From Chloroflexota bacterium (lineage in GTDB: Bacteria > Chloroflexota > Dormibacteria > Dormibacterales > Dormibacteraceae), in NCBI GenBank assembly GCA_005880915.1, contig VBIW01000040.1, positions 1 to 64,000 of the forward strand: DNA of 64,000 bases. The letters run 5' to 3'. Below, in pieces: positions 8,858 to 16,526 of this stretch. Made by a program: the position numbers and the translations under genes. The notes beneath the pieces are model-generated. The model had not been told where the DNA came from. It ran no database searches and saw nothing but the letters and a program-made list of their open reading frames with translations. The first letter of the stretch is position 1, and each line of letters opens with the position of its first letter.

Positions 8858-9928
8858 TTGGGTGTGATAGCTCGCTATCGCGAGCGCCTGCCGATCGGGC
8901 CGGCGACGCCCGAGGTCGACCTCAACGAGGGCTCGACACCCCTCGTGCGGAGCCACAACATCGGCCGCGCTCTCGGACTCGAGCGTCTGTACTTCAAGTA
9001 CGAAGGACTCAACCCGACCGGTTCATTCAAAGACCGCGGCATGGTCGTCGCGGTTGCGAAGGCGCTCGAGAAGGGAAGCCGCGTCTTCATGTGCGCATCA
9101 ACCGGCAACACGTCGGCGTCGATGGCCGCATATGCGGCGCGGGTCGGTGCGCGTGCGATCGTCGTGGTCCCGAATGGCGCCGGGCGCGCGCGGGGCGCAC
9201 CTCCTGAGATCGCGTTGAACAAGTTGTCGCAGGCTTTGATGTACGGAGCGAAGGTGGTGGCGCTCCAGGGCAACTTCGACCACGCGCTCGAGACGGTTCG
9301 CGACGTGACGAGCAACTATCCGGTCGCGTTGATGAACTCCGTCAACCCGCATCGAATCGAGGGCCAGAAGACAGCTGCGTTCGAAATCATCGACGAGCTC
9401 GGCGATGCGCCCGACTACCTCGTCCTGCCAGTCGGCAACGCCGGCAACATCACCGCCTACTGGAAGGGATTTCGCGAGTATCACGCGGCCGGACGCGCAG
9501 CGCGGCTGCCGCGCATGGTCGGCGCCCAGGCGGAGGGCGCTGCCCCGATCGTCAACGGAGCAGCGGTCGCCAATCCTAAGACGGTCGCCTCTGCGATCCG
9601 GATCGGCAACCCCGCCTCGTGGGAAGGCGCCACGACGGCGCGTGACGAGTCAGGCGGCACCATCGCCGCGGTGACCGACACCGAGATCCTGTCCGCCCAG
9701 ATCCGGCTTGCCAACAGCGAGGGGTTGTTCGCCGAGCCGGCGTCGGCGGCGCCACTCGCGCTCCTGTTCCGCCTCGTGCGCGAGGGCAAGATTCAGAGGG
9801 ACTCGACGACGGTGGTTGTGCTGACCGGATCCGGCCTCAAAGATCCGGACGCCGCGCTGCAGAACGTCGAGCCGCCCATCGAGCACGACGGTGATGCCCG
9901 CACACTCGCTAAGGTCTTGAAGCTGTAA
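8858..9928 (+). CDS. thrC: Threonine synthase
   Basis: PLP enzyme converting O-phosphohomoserine to threonine, about 356 residues, matching the short (actinobacterial/Bacillus-type) ThrC class. The PLP lysine is in GLNPTGSFKDRGM (near residue 59); the phosphate-binding loop is LPVGNAGNITAYWKG. Family homology begins at IARYRERLPIG. I chose the TTG at 8858 because AGGG lies 8 nt before it; the GTG at 8864 is the alternative. It starts 10 nt after hom and is followed directly by thrB, consistent with one operon. Confidence 0.93.
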   Translation: MGVIARYRERLPIGPATPEVDLNEGSTPLVRSHNIGRALGLERLYFKYEGLNPTGSFKDRGMVVAVAKALEKGSRVFMCASTGNTSASMAAYAARVGARAIVVVPNGAGRARGAPPEIALNKLSQALMYGAKVVALQGNFDHALETVRDVTSNYPVALMNSVNPHRIEGQKTAAFEIIDELGDAPDYLVLPVGNAGNITAYWKGFREYHAAGRAARLPRMVGAQAEGAAPIVNGAAVANPKTVASAIRIGNPASWEGATTARDESGGTIAAVTDTEILSAQIRLANSEGLFAEPASAAPLALLFRLVREGKIQRDSTTVVVLTGSGLKDPDAALQNVEPPIEHDGDARTLAKVLKL

Positions 9929-10741
9929 GTGCGCGTCAAAGTCCCGGCCTCGATCGCCAACATCGGCCCCGGTTTCGACTGCATGGCCATGACGATCGAC
10001 CTGTGGCTCGAGGTCATCGCAACCGAGTCGGATCGGCCGGCCTGGGACTACGAGGGCGAGGGCGCCGACTACCTGTACGCTCACGAGAACCCGTTCACCC
10101 GCCTGCATATGAGGGGCCGCGTCCGGAGCGAGATACCGCTCGGCGTCGGCCTGGGCAGCAGCGCCGCGGCGAGGCTCGCCGCGTCGGCGCTGATGAGTCC
10201 GTGGGACGTGAAGAGCCACGTGGTCGACGCGGGTGCCGACGAAGGCCACTACGACAACGTGGCGGCAGCGGCGTCGGGCGGGATCCGGATCGTCTCCGAG
10301 AAGGTGGACGAGAAGCTGCCCAACCCCGGCTGGGGACTCGCCCTCTTCATCGCGCACCAGCCCCTGCCGACCGAAAAGGCGCGCCAGGTATTGCCTGACT
10401 CGGTGTCCCTCGCCGATGCGACCTTCAACGCTTCGCGCACAGCCCTGCTGGTGCGCGCGATCATGTCGAAGCGCCCCGCGCTGTTGGGCGAGGCGCTGCG
10501 CGACCGGCTGCATCAGCCGCACCGCCTCCACCTTTATCCATGGGTTGAGGAGGTGATCCATGTGGCAGAGGCGGCCGGTGCCTATGGCGCGGCGATCTGC
10601 GGCGCCGGTCCGAGCGTCTTCGCGTTCTGCGCACCTTCGCAGGCGGCCAGGATCGCCAGGGCGATGGAAGATTCGCATCCGCTGCGCGGGCGCGCGCTGG
10701 TGACGAAGATCTCCGACAAGGGCATGTTCCGCACGTTGTGA
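9929..10741 (+). CDS. thrB: Homoserine kinase (short form)
   Basis: GHMP kinase phosphorylating homoserine for ThrC. It starts at GTG immediately after the thrC TAA. The N-terminus VKVPASIANIGPGFDCMAM is typical; the ATP loop is PLGVGLGSSAAARLA and the C-terminal signature is GAAICGAGPSVFAF. At 270 residues it is about 20-30 shorter than usual: the segment between the first domain and the glycine-rich loop is contracted. The usual GHPDN motif reads GHYDN. Gene order and the intact ATP loop support function. Its last codons overlap lysC by 4 nt (GTGA). Confidence 0.9.
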   Translation: MRVKVPASIANIGPGFDCMAMTIDLWLEVIATESDRPAWDYEGEGADYLYAHENPFTRLHMRGRVRSEIPLGVGLGSSAAARLAASALMSPWDVKSHVVDAGADEGHYDNVAAAASGGIRIVSEKVDEKLPNPGWGLALFIAHQPLPTEKARQVLPDSVSLADATFNASRTALLVRAIMSKRPALLGEALRDRLHQPHRLHLYPWVEEVIHVAEAAGAYGAAICGAGPSVFAFCAPSQAARIARAMEDSHPLRGRALVTKISDKGMFRTL

Positions 10742-11955
10742 TCGTCCAGAAGTACGGAGGTACCTCCGTCGGCTCGGCCGCCCGCATCCGCCGCGTCAGC
10801 CGCCGCATCGCAGATACCGTCGCTCAGGGACACCAGGTCGTCGTCGTGGTGTCGGCGATGGGTCACACGACGGATCGCCTGATCGCCCTGGCCGAAAGCG
10901 TCAACCCCGAGCCGCCGGCGCGCGAGCTCGACATGCTCGTCGCCAACGGCGAGACGATCACCGCGCCACTCGTCGCAATGTGCCTGGCCGGGATGGGCGT
11001 GCCGGCGGTCTCACTCTCCGGCGCCCAAGCCGGCGTCCGTACCAGCGGGCAGCACTCGCGAGCTCGCATTCATGACATCAAGCCGGACCGCATCGTCGAG
11101 ACTCTGGGCAAGAACCAGGTTCCGGTCATTGCCGGGTTTCAGGGCGTGACGGATGAGCTCGAGATCACGACCCTCGGACGCGGCGGCTCGGACACCACTG
11201 CGGTCGCTCTGGCCGCGGCGCTCGGCGCGGAAACCTGTGAGATCTACACCGACGTCGACGGCATCTTCACGGCGGATCCTAGAGTCGTGAAGGCAGCGAA
11301 AAAGCTGACTCACATCCAGTACGACGAGATGCTCGAGCTGGCCGCGGTCGGCGCGCGCGTCCTGCATCCTCGCGCGGTCGAGATCGCAGAGCTCTACGGC
11401 GTCCCGATCCACGTTCGGTCGAGCTTCCACGACCGCGTCGGTACGATGATCGTCGCTCACGTACCAATGGAAGATCGCCAACGCGTGCGCGGCATCGCGC
11501 AGGAAACCAACGTCGCGAAGATAACCGTGGTCGGCGTTCGTGACCGCCCCGGCGTCGCGGCGTCCATCTTCGAGCCGCTCGCCGATGCGGGCATCTCGGT
11601 CGACGTCATCGTCCAGAACATCGGCCGCTCAGGTCACACCGATCTCACCTTCTCGGTCGCCGCGTCCGACTTGAAGGCAGCGGAGAAGCTGGTCAAGACC
11701 GCCGCCAAGGCCGTGGGCGCACAGCGTGTCTCATCCGCGGCCGGCATTGCGAAGCTCTCCATCGTGGGCACCGGCATGCTCGGCACCCCGGGCATCGCGG
11801 CCCGGATGTTTCGGGCCCTGGCTGAGGCCGGGATAAACATCGAGATGATCAGCACCTCCGAGATCCGAATCACGTGCCTGGTCTCCCGCGACCAGGTCGA
11901 CAAAGGAGTGCGGATCCTGCACCACGCATTCGAGCTCGACCAGGACCTGGCTTAG
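10738..11955 (+). CDS. lysC: Aspartate kinase
   Basis: Phosphorylates aspartate, the first step of lysine, threonine and methionine synthesis. It is 405 residues from a GTG that overlaps the thrB stop (GTGA). The kinase domain has IVQKYGGTSVGSAARI at the start, GFQGVTDELEITTLGRGGSD, and EIYTDVDGIFTADPR. Two C-terminal ACT repeats (about 265-405; VRDRPGVAASIFEPLADAGI and VGTGMLGTPGIAARMFRALA) form the allosteric regulatory domain. Placing this entry enzyme behind hom-thrC-thrB ties the whole branch to one transcript. Confidence 0.95.
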   Translation: MIVQKYGGTSVGSAARIRRVSRRIADTVAQGHQVVVVVSAMGHTTDRLIALAESVNPEPPARELDMLVANGETITAPLVAMCLAGMGVPAVSLSGAQAGVRTSGQHSRARIHDIKPDRIVETLGKNQVPVIAGFQGVTDELEITTLGRGGSDTTAVALAAALGAETCEIYTDVDGIFTADPRVVKAAKKLTHIQYDEMLELAAVGARVLHPRAVEIAELYGVPIHVRSSFHDRVGTMIVAHVPMEDRQRVRGIAQETNVAKITVVGVRDRPGVAASIFEPLADAGISVDVIVQNIGRSGHTDLTFSVAASDLKAAEKLVKTAAKAVGAQRVSSAAGIAKLSIVGTGMLGTPGIAARMFRALAEAGINIEMISTSEIRITCLVSRDQVDKGVRILHHAFELDQDLA

Positions 11956-12969
11956 TTGCCCGTCAATGTGGCGATCGTCGGCCCCGCGGGGGCCGGCAAG
12001 ACGGCGCTGTTCAACGCCCTGACCTCAGGCCGGGGTGCGGATGGCGTGGGCATGGTGGACATCCCCGACGAACGCCTCACGCGGCTGGCGGAAGCGGTCA
12101 AGCCGGCCAAGACCACTCCCGCCCAGGTCCGGGTCGAGGACTCGCCGCCGGGGAGCCGCGCCCAGCGCGTCGCGTTCGCGCGCCAGGCCGACGTGCTGCT
12201 CAAGGTGGCCCGGTGCTTCGGCCCGGACCCTCAGCCCGCAGCGGAGCTCGAAGAGTTCGCCCTCGACCTGGTGCTCGCCGACCTGGCCTCAGTGGAAAAG
12301 CGTCTCGATGTCGTGGCAAAAGAGGCACGCGCGGGCAAGAAGGATGCGCAGGAAGAGACGGAGGTTCTCACCGCCGCGAAGCAACACCTCGACGCCGGCA
12401 AGCAGCTGCGCACGCTGCCGCTCGAACCAGACCAGCGCGCCATCCTGCTCGGCATCTTTCCCGTCACGCTGAAGCCCGCGGTCTACGTGGCCAACGTCGC
12501 GGAAGAGCTGCTGCCCGGTGGGGGCGAGGCGGCCGCCAAGGTCAAAGTGCTCGCCGGCGACGAGGAGGCCCCATCGCTCGTTCTGTCGGCGCGGCTCGAG
12601 GCTGAGCTCGCCGAGCTCGAGCCGGGCGAGCAGGCCGAGATGCGCGCCGGCTATGGGATCGACGAGTCCGGGCTCGGCCGGATCGCGCGGGCGGTGTGGG
12701 AGGTGGGCGGCCTCATCACGTACTTCACCGCGGGCGAACCGGAGGCACGAGCCTGGCCCTGCGAACGCGACGCGCCGGCTCCTGTGGCCGCGGCGAAGAT
12801 CCATACAGATTTCGAGAAGCACTTCATCCGCGCCGAGGTGACATCGGTCGACGAGCTCGTTGCAGCCGGCTCGATGGACGCTCTGCGCGCCGCCGGCAAG
12901 CTGCGCATAGAAGGTCGTGAATACCGGGTCAAGGACGGCGACGTGGTCTTCTTCCGAATCGGACGCTGA
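11956..12969 (+). CDS. YchF/OLA1-like P-loop protein with degenerate GTPase motifs
   Basis: A 337-residue protein starting at TTG directly after lysC. The C-terminal half is clearly YchF: SGLGRIARAVWEVGGLITYFTAGEPEARAW and the TGS-type end IHTDFEKHFIRAEV followed by YRVKDGDVVFFRIGR. The N-terminal domain is altered: G1 reads GPAGAGKT instead of GxPNVGKS. The stretch that normally carries the G3 motif DIAGLVKGASxGEGLGNxFL is replaced by EDSPPGSRAQRVAFARQA, so the DxxG is missing. GMVDIPDERLTRLAEAVKPAKTTPA is retained. Nucleotide binding may persist but catalysis is likely changed. It is the last gene of the thr operon. Confidence 0.8.
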   Translation: MPVNVAIVGPAGAGKTALFNALTSGRGADGVGMVDIPDERLTRLAEAVKPAKTTPAQVRVEDSPPGSRAQRVAFARQADVLLKVARCFGPDPQPAAELEEFALDLVLADLASVEKRLDVVAKEARAGKKDAQEETEVLTAAKQHLDAGKQLRTLPLEPDQRAILLGIFPVTLKPAVYVANVAEELLPGGGEAAAKVKVLAGDEEAPSLVLSARLEAELAELEPGEQAEMRAGYGIDESGLGRIARAVWEVGGLITYFTAGEPEARAWPCERDAPAPVAAAKIHTDFEKHFIRAEVTSVDELVAAGSMDALRAAGKLRIEGREYRVKDGDVVFFRIGR

Positions 12970-12971
12970 GC

Positions 12972-13379
12972 TCAGGACACCCCGTAGGCCTGCCGCGTCT
13001 GGCGCCGCAATAGAAAGACCAGGACCGGGATCCCCACCACGAGGAGCGACCACGCGCCGGCCACGATCACCGCGGTGATCCATCCCCAGATCCGCAGCCT
13101 TTTCAGGCCGTAGTACGCGGTGCCGTGCAGCACCACCGCAGCGATCTCGAAAAAGAACACGATCCCGACGTACAGAACCAGCATCGAGGACGCGTTGCGT
13201 GTGAGCCCGGCATTGATCAGCGCGTGCTGGAGCTGGTCGCGCCCGACCGGTGCCGCGACCATCGCAGACCACTGCGTGAGCTGGACCAACCAGAAAATCG
13301 CGCCGGCCGCGAACAGGTAAGGGAGCCATTTGAGGTACCGGCTGGGCGCCGGTTGGTTGGGTGGCCGCGATGTGCTCAA
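12972..13379 (-). CDS. Small multi-pass membrane protein of unknown function
   Basis: 135 residues, start TTG at 13379. Three hydrophobic segments are visible: about 17-34 (LPYLFAAGAIFWLVQL), 66-88 (SMLVLYVGIVFFFEIAAVVL) and 97-122 (IWGWITAVIVAGAWSLLVVGIPVLVFLL). The N-terminal tail is Pro/Ser-rich. No family is recognised. It converges on the ychF-like gene with a 2-bp gap. A dyad CTGTCAA-N5-TTGACAG begins 7 bp upstream of its start and may regulate it. Confidence 0.6.
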   Translation of the reverse strand: MSTSRPPNQPAPSRYLKWLPYLFAAGAIFWLVQLTQWSAMVAAPVGRDQLQHALINAGLTRNASSMLVLYVGIVFFFEIAAVVLHGTAYYGLKRLRIWGWITAVIVAGAWSLLVVGIPVLVFLLRRQTRQAYGVS

Positions 13380-13385
13380 GCTTTT

Positions 13386-13426
13386 CTGTCAAATCTCTTG
13401 ACAGCAACTACATTCGGGGTTATAAC
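13386..13426 (+). promoter_or_regulatory. Consensus-like sigma-70 promoter with overlapping operator-like dyad
   Basis: TTGACA at 13398-13403 and TATAAC at 13421-13426 are separated by exactly 17 bp, the best promoter match I found in the window. The dyad CTGTCAA-N5-TTGACAG at 13386-13404 covers the -35, as a repressor or activator site would. On the plus strand no gene begins until 13829. The dyad also lies just upstream of the minus-strand membrane gene, so it may serve both directions. Confidence 0.6.
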
Positions 13427-13570
13427 TTGCTGCGGGACACAACATATCGTAGCCCACATCCCAGCAGGTTGAGTCCCACGGCCCAACGACAGGCAGGTGG
13501 ACCCCTTCCCAAGTCGCACCCCACGACCCAGCAACAGCTCCCCCACCCGCCTGCCTGTCCTAATCCTCAA

Positions 13571-13798
13571 CTTCACCTCCCCACTCGCTGGGGAGGTCGG
13601 CCCAGACTTCACCTCCCCACTCGCCGGGGAGGTCGGCCCCGGCTTCGCCTCCCCACTGGCTGGGGAGGTCGGCCCAGGCCGCGGAGCGGCCTCGGCCGGG
13701 TGGGGAGCCACGAACTCTCCACTTTCACCTCCCGACTCGCTGGGGAGGTCGGCCCCGGCCGCGAAGCGGCCTCGGCCGGGTGGGGAGCCACGAACTCT
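13571..13798 (+). repeat. Tandem 36-bp hairpin repeats with longer composite units
   Basis: Three adjacent 36-bp units begin at 13571, 13607 and 13643. Each is CTTCACCTCCCCACTCGCTG followed by GGGAGGTCGGCCC plus three bases, forming CCTCCCC-loop-GGGGAGG hairpins. The third continues into a 40-bp tail with GGCCGC-GGA-GCGGCC and GGTGGGGAGCCACGAACTCT. A fourth unit with the same tail ends at 13798. The 449-bp stretch 13380-13828 holds only this array and the promoter. There are no spacers, so it is not CRISPR. The first hairpin belongs to the same family as repeats at 21271, 26811 and 61854. Confidence 0.8.
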
Positions 13799-13828
13799 TT
13801 TTCACCGCTCTCTTAGACTTGCAGATCG

Positions 13829-14197
13829 ATGAGTCGCAAGGGCAAGAAGCGAGCCAAAGGTAAATTCCGCCAGCAGATGCGGCCGGGCCCGCTGACACCG
13901 AGCACGGGCGTCCCGGGCGCGGCGGTCCAGACATCGCCGGCGACGCGGAGCGTTTCCCAGGCGCGCGTCGGCGGCGACCAGGCGATGGTCCGGGCGGTTG
14001 AGCTGTCGCTCGGGGCCAAGAACCAGATGGTCAAGGGGCGCGGCGGCCGCTTCACCGTCGAGTCGAAAGACCCGTCGATCCCCCTCGACCGCGTGCCTTA
14101 CTTCACCAAGGACCTTGTGAGGCTGCTGGTAGTCGGCTCCGCAATGGTCGTCCTGCTCGCGGTCGGCTCAGTAACAGTGCCGCTACTGGTCAAGTAA
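13829..14197 (+). CDS. Small basic protein with C-terminal membrane anchor
   Basis: 122 residues, no family recognised. The N-terminus is strongly basic (MSRKGKKRAKGKFRQQ) and the middle is polar. The only hydrophobic segment is at the very C-terminus (about residues 99-121: LLVVGSAMVVLLAVGSVTVPLLV, one residue before the end). This is the topology of a tail-anchored protein inserted after translation. TAGACT at 13814-13819, 9 nt before the ATG, suggests leaderless transcription. An ArsA/Get3-like ATPase is encoded 0.9 kb downstream. Confidence 0.65.
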   Translation: MSRKGKKRAKGKFRQQMRPGPLTPSTGVPGAAVQTSPATRSVSQARVGGDQAMVRAVELSLGAKNQMVKGRGGRFTVESKDPSIPLDRVPYFTKDLVRLLVVGSAMVVLLAVGSVTVPLLVK

Positions 14198-14200
14198 TCG

Positions 14201-14260
14201 CTTCCCCGCTCAGCGGGGAAGGTGACCGGACGCGAAGCGGCCCGGTCGGATGGGGCGAAG
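14201..14260 (+). repeat. Double-hairpin intergenic repeat
   Basis: CTTCCCCGCTCAGCGGGGAAG forms the first hairpin. A second stem built on GACCGG...CCGGTC follows, then GATGGGGCGAAG. It is the same two-hairpin plan as the CCTCCCC family but with a different first stem. It starts 3 nt after the stop of the preceding gene and may function in transcript ending. Confidence 0.55.
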
Positions 14261-14315
14261 ACGTCGCCAATTGCGTAGACACGGCCCGGCCCAAACCCTA
14301 GAGTTTCCGGTCGCC

Positions 14316-14882
14316 ATGTCAGTTCACACAAGTGACACCGGTCACGCCGCTCTCAAGGAAACTCTGCACCGCCGCAAGTACAGGTCAGACGAGCACAAGC
14401 ATCCCGTCAACGTGGTCCACCACGACGAGGCGACGCTTGGCGAGCGACTGGCCGACAAGATCTCCGCAGGCATCGGCTCATGGCCGTTTCTCATCGTCCA
14501 GACCGTCGCCGTCGGCGTGTGGATGATCGGCAACGCGATCCTCTTCTTCAACTTCGACCCGAAGCCCTTCATCCTCCTGAACTTGCTCTTCTCGATCCAG
14601 GCCGCGTACACGGGCCCCGTTCTGCTGCTCGCCGGCAACCGCCAGTCGCAGAAGGACCGCCTGACCCTCGAGCACGCCGCGCACGAGGCCGACAAGGCGG
14701 ATGACCAGAATGTCCAGATCCTCAAGGCCATCCTCAAAGACACGGACCTGACCGAGAAGAACACAGAGCTGACGCTTCAAATCCTCAAGCACCTGCAGGC
14801 TCAGCTCACCGGGCACCTCGAAGCCGATGCGATCGCAGGCATCAGGCCGAGCGCGGCGCAGGAGCCGACAGGCCGCACGTAA
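14316..14882 (+). CDS. DUF1003 family membrane protein
   Basis: 188 residues. The DUF1003 core is clear: LGERLADKISAGIGSWPFLIVQTVAVGVWM, then FDPKPFILLNLLFSIQAAYTGPVLLLAGNRQSQKDR, giving two transmembrane segments (about 53-72 and 85-107). A charged coiled-coil-like C-terminus follows (DRLTLEHAAHEADKADDQNVQ). The function of the family is not established. TAGAGT at 14299-14304, 11 nt before the ATG, is a likely -10. The next feature downstream is repeat copy B, starting 6 nt after the stop. Confidence 0.85.
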   Translation: MSVHTSDTGHAALKETLHRRKYRSDEHKHPVNVVHHDEATLGERLADKISAGIGSWPFLIVQTVAVGVWMIGNAILFFNFDPKPFILLNLLFSIQAAYTGPVLLLAGNRQSQKDRLTLEHAAHEADKADDQNVQILKAILKDTDLTEKNTELTLQILKHLQAQLTGHLEADAIAGIRPSAAQEPTGRT

Positions 14883-14888
14883 ACTCTC

Positions 14889-15086
14889 GGGAGTGTCGGG
14901 ACTCCGAGAGCCGCAGCAGATCCGCGCCATCGGCCGTCGGAGCCTAGGAAAGGGTGGCGCGGCTAGGAGCGCATCGTTAGATGCGTGACGACGACGCGCC
15001 GGGCCCCTTGACGACGGCTTCAGCGCCGCAGGCGCCCGGCGGCCTAGGGCGCGCAGATGCAAGGATCCTGGAGGCCCGACACTCCC
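14889..15086 (-). repeat. Copy B of the ~190-bp element, inverted relative to copy A
   Basis: The ends are a perfect 12-bp inverted repeat, GGGAGTGTCGGG at 14889-14900 and its complement at 15075-15086. This sequence is different from the ends of copy A. The core matches the reverse complement of 7375-7535 almost throughout. The right end stops 1 nt before the arsA GTG, so the element forms the whole gap between the DUF1003 and arsA genes. Confidence 0.75.
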
Positions 15087-15087
15087 T

Positions 15088-16281
15088 GTGAGAGTAGTTC
15101 TCTTCACCGGCAAGGGCGGCGTGGGCAAGACCTCGGTCGCCGCCGCCACCGCGGTTCGGTGCGCAGCCGCCGGCTACCGCACCCTGATCATGAGCACCGA
15201 TCCTGCGCACTCGCTCGGCGATTCCTTCGACATCGAGCTGGGCACCGACGCCACCATGGTCGCGTCGAACCTGTGGGCGCACGAGGTTTCGTCGCTGCAC
15301 GAGATGCAGCGGCACTGGGTCAAGCTGCACGAGTACGCGGTCGAGGTCTTCTCGACCCAGGGCCTGGACGAGGTGCTGGCGGATGAGGTGGCGAATCCGC
15401 CAGGCATGGACGAGGTCGCGTCCTTGATGTGGATCAAGCACTACGCGCAGCGCGCCGAGCACGACGTGGTAATCGTCGACTGCGCGCCGACGGGTGAGAC
15501 GCTCCAGCTGCTCACGTTCCCCGACGCGGCCAAATGGTGGCTCGACAAGATCTATCCGTGGTCGCGCCGCGCGATGCGCGTGGCACGCCCGGTGCTGCAG
15601 CCGATGATGGGCATGCCGTTGCCGTCAGACGAGGTCTATGCGTCGCTCAAAGACTTGTTGATGGACCTCGACGGCATGCGAAAAGTGCTTACCGATCCTG
15701 AGACCACGACCGTGCGCATCGTGCTCAATCTGGAGAAGATGGTCGTCAAAGAGGCCAAGCGCGCTTATACGTACCTGAGCCTCTTCGGCTATGTGACCGA
15801 TGCAGTGATCGTCAACCGGCTGCTGCCTGGCGAGCTCCATGACGAGCTTTTCCAGAAGTGGCAGCGCATCCACCATCGGTACCAGGTCGAGGTCGAGCAG
15901 TCGTTCGCGGGGATTCCAATCTTCAACGTGCCGCTCTTCGACAGCGAGGTGGTGGGGGAGAAGATGCTGTCTCGCATGGCCGAGGCGATCTACGGAGAAG
16001 AAGACCCTGCGCGGCGTTTCGCAACTTCGAACACCCAGCGCATCGACAAGGACGGGACGGACTACGTCTTGAGCCTCAAGGTGCCGTTCGTTGACAAGTC
16101 GGCCATCGACCTGAGCCGCCACAACGGCGAGCTCTTCGTCACCGTCGGCAACTACCGCCGCGAGATCTCGCTTCCTCGGGTTCTCGCGCGCCGCGAGACA
16201 GCCGGCGCATCGATCGAGGACGGTGAGCTGCACGTCCGGTTCGCCCGGCCCCCGGATAAATCAGGCAAGGCCAAAACGTGA
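15088..16281 (+). CDS. ArsA/Get3-family ATPase with C-terminal HSP20-like domain
   Basis: 397 residues from GTG. The deviant Walker A of the family is at the N-terminus (VVLFTGKGGVGKTSVAAATAV, residues 3-23), the switch I region is STDPAHSLGDSFD, and switch II is VIVDCAPTGETLQLL. There is a single ATPase domain, as in Get3 and bacterial ArsA singletons, so a dimer is expected. The last 80 residues (SLKVPFVDKSAIDLSRHNGELFVTVG) form an alpha-crystallin-like beta domain seen in many bacterial ArsA homologues. No ars operon genes are nearby, so targeting or chaperoning of membrane proteins is as plausible as arsenite efflux. It overlaps the next gene by 4 nt. Confidence 0.88.
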   Translation: MRVVLFTGKGGVGKTSVAAATAVRCAAAGYRTLIMSTDPAHSLGDSFDIELGTDATMVASNLWAHEVSSLHEMQRHWVKLHEYAVEVFSTQGLDEVLADEVANPPGMDEVASLMWIKHYAQRAEHDVVIVDCAPTGETLQLLTFPDAAKWWLDKIYPWSRRAMRVARPVLQPMMGMPLPSDEVYASLKDLLMDLDGMRKVLTDPETTTVRIVLNLEKMVVKEAKRAYTYLSLFGYVTDAVIVNRLLPGELHDELFQKWQRIHHRYQVEVEQSFAGIPIFNVPLFDSEVVGEKMLSRMAEAIYGEEDPARRFATSNTQRIDKDGTDYVLSLKVPFVDKSAIDLSRHNGELFVTVGNYRREISLPRVLARRETAGASIEDGELHVRFARPPDKSGKAKT

Positions 16282-16526
16282 GCCGCGACGGCGAGCGGGT
16301 CATCGAGCTCCTCAACGAGCTGGGCTCGCGGGTCGGCAACGTGCTGGCCGACGTGGTTCCTCCGTCCGCGCAGGTCCACCTGCTGAACGCTCAGCGTGAG
16401 CTGATCACGGCCCTGATGCTGATCTATGAGAACCGCGTCGCCCCAGAACCCGCCGCCAGGCGTGCCCGGAGGGCCCGGACCACGCGGCGAACGACCAGGC
16501 GCGATCGCAAGATCCCGATCGATTGA
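16278..16526 (+). CDS. Small basic-tailed protein, unknown function
   Basis: 82 residues, GTG start overlapping the arsA stop (GTGA). The first 55 residues look helical and amphipathic (RVIELLNELGSRVGNVLADV, then LLNAQRELITALMLIYENRV); the tail is Arg-rich (RRARRARTTRRTTRRDRK), suggesting nucleic-acid or membrane-surface contact. Translational coupling on both sides (arsA before, site-2 protease after, TTGA overlap) indicates a shared function with those genes. No family is recognised. Confidence 0.7.
   Translation: MSRDGERVIELLNELGSRVGNVLADVVPPSAQVHLLNAQRELITALMLIYENRVAPEPAARRARRARTTRRTTRRDRKIPID

Noticed and set aside
13571-13678. Possible CRISPR array of 36-bp repeats
   Set aside because: Units are directly adjacent with no spacers, each is a self-hairpin, and the same hairpin occurs singly elsewhere. 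No cas genes are present.
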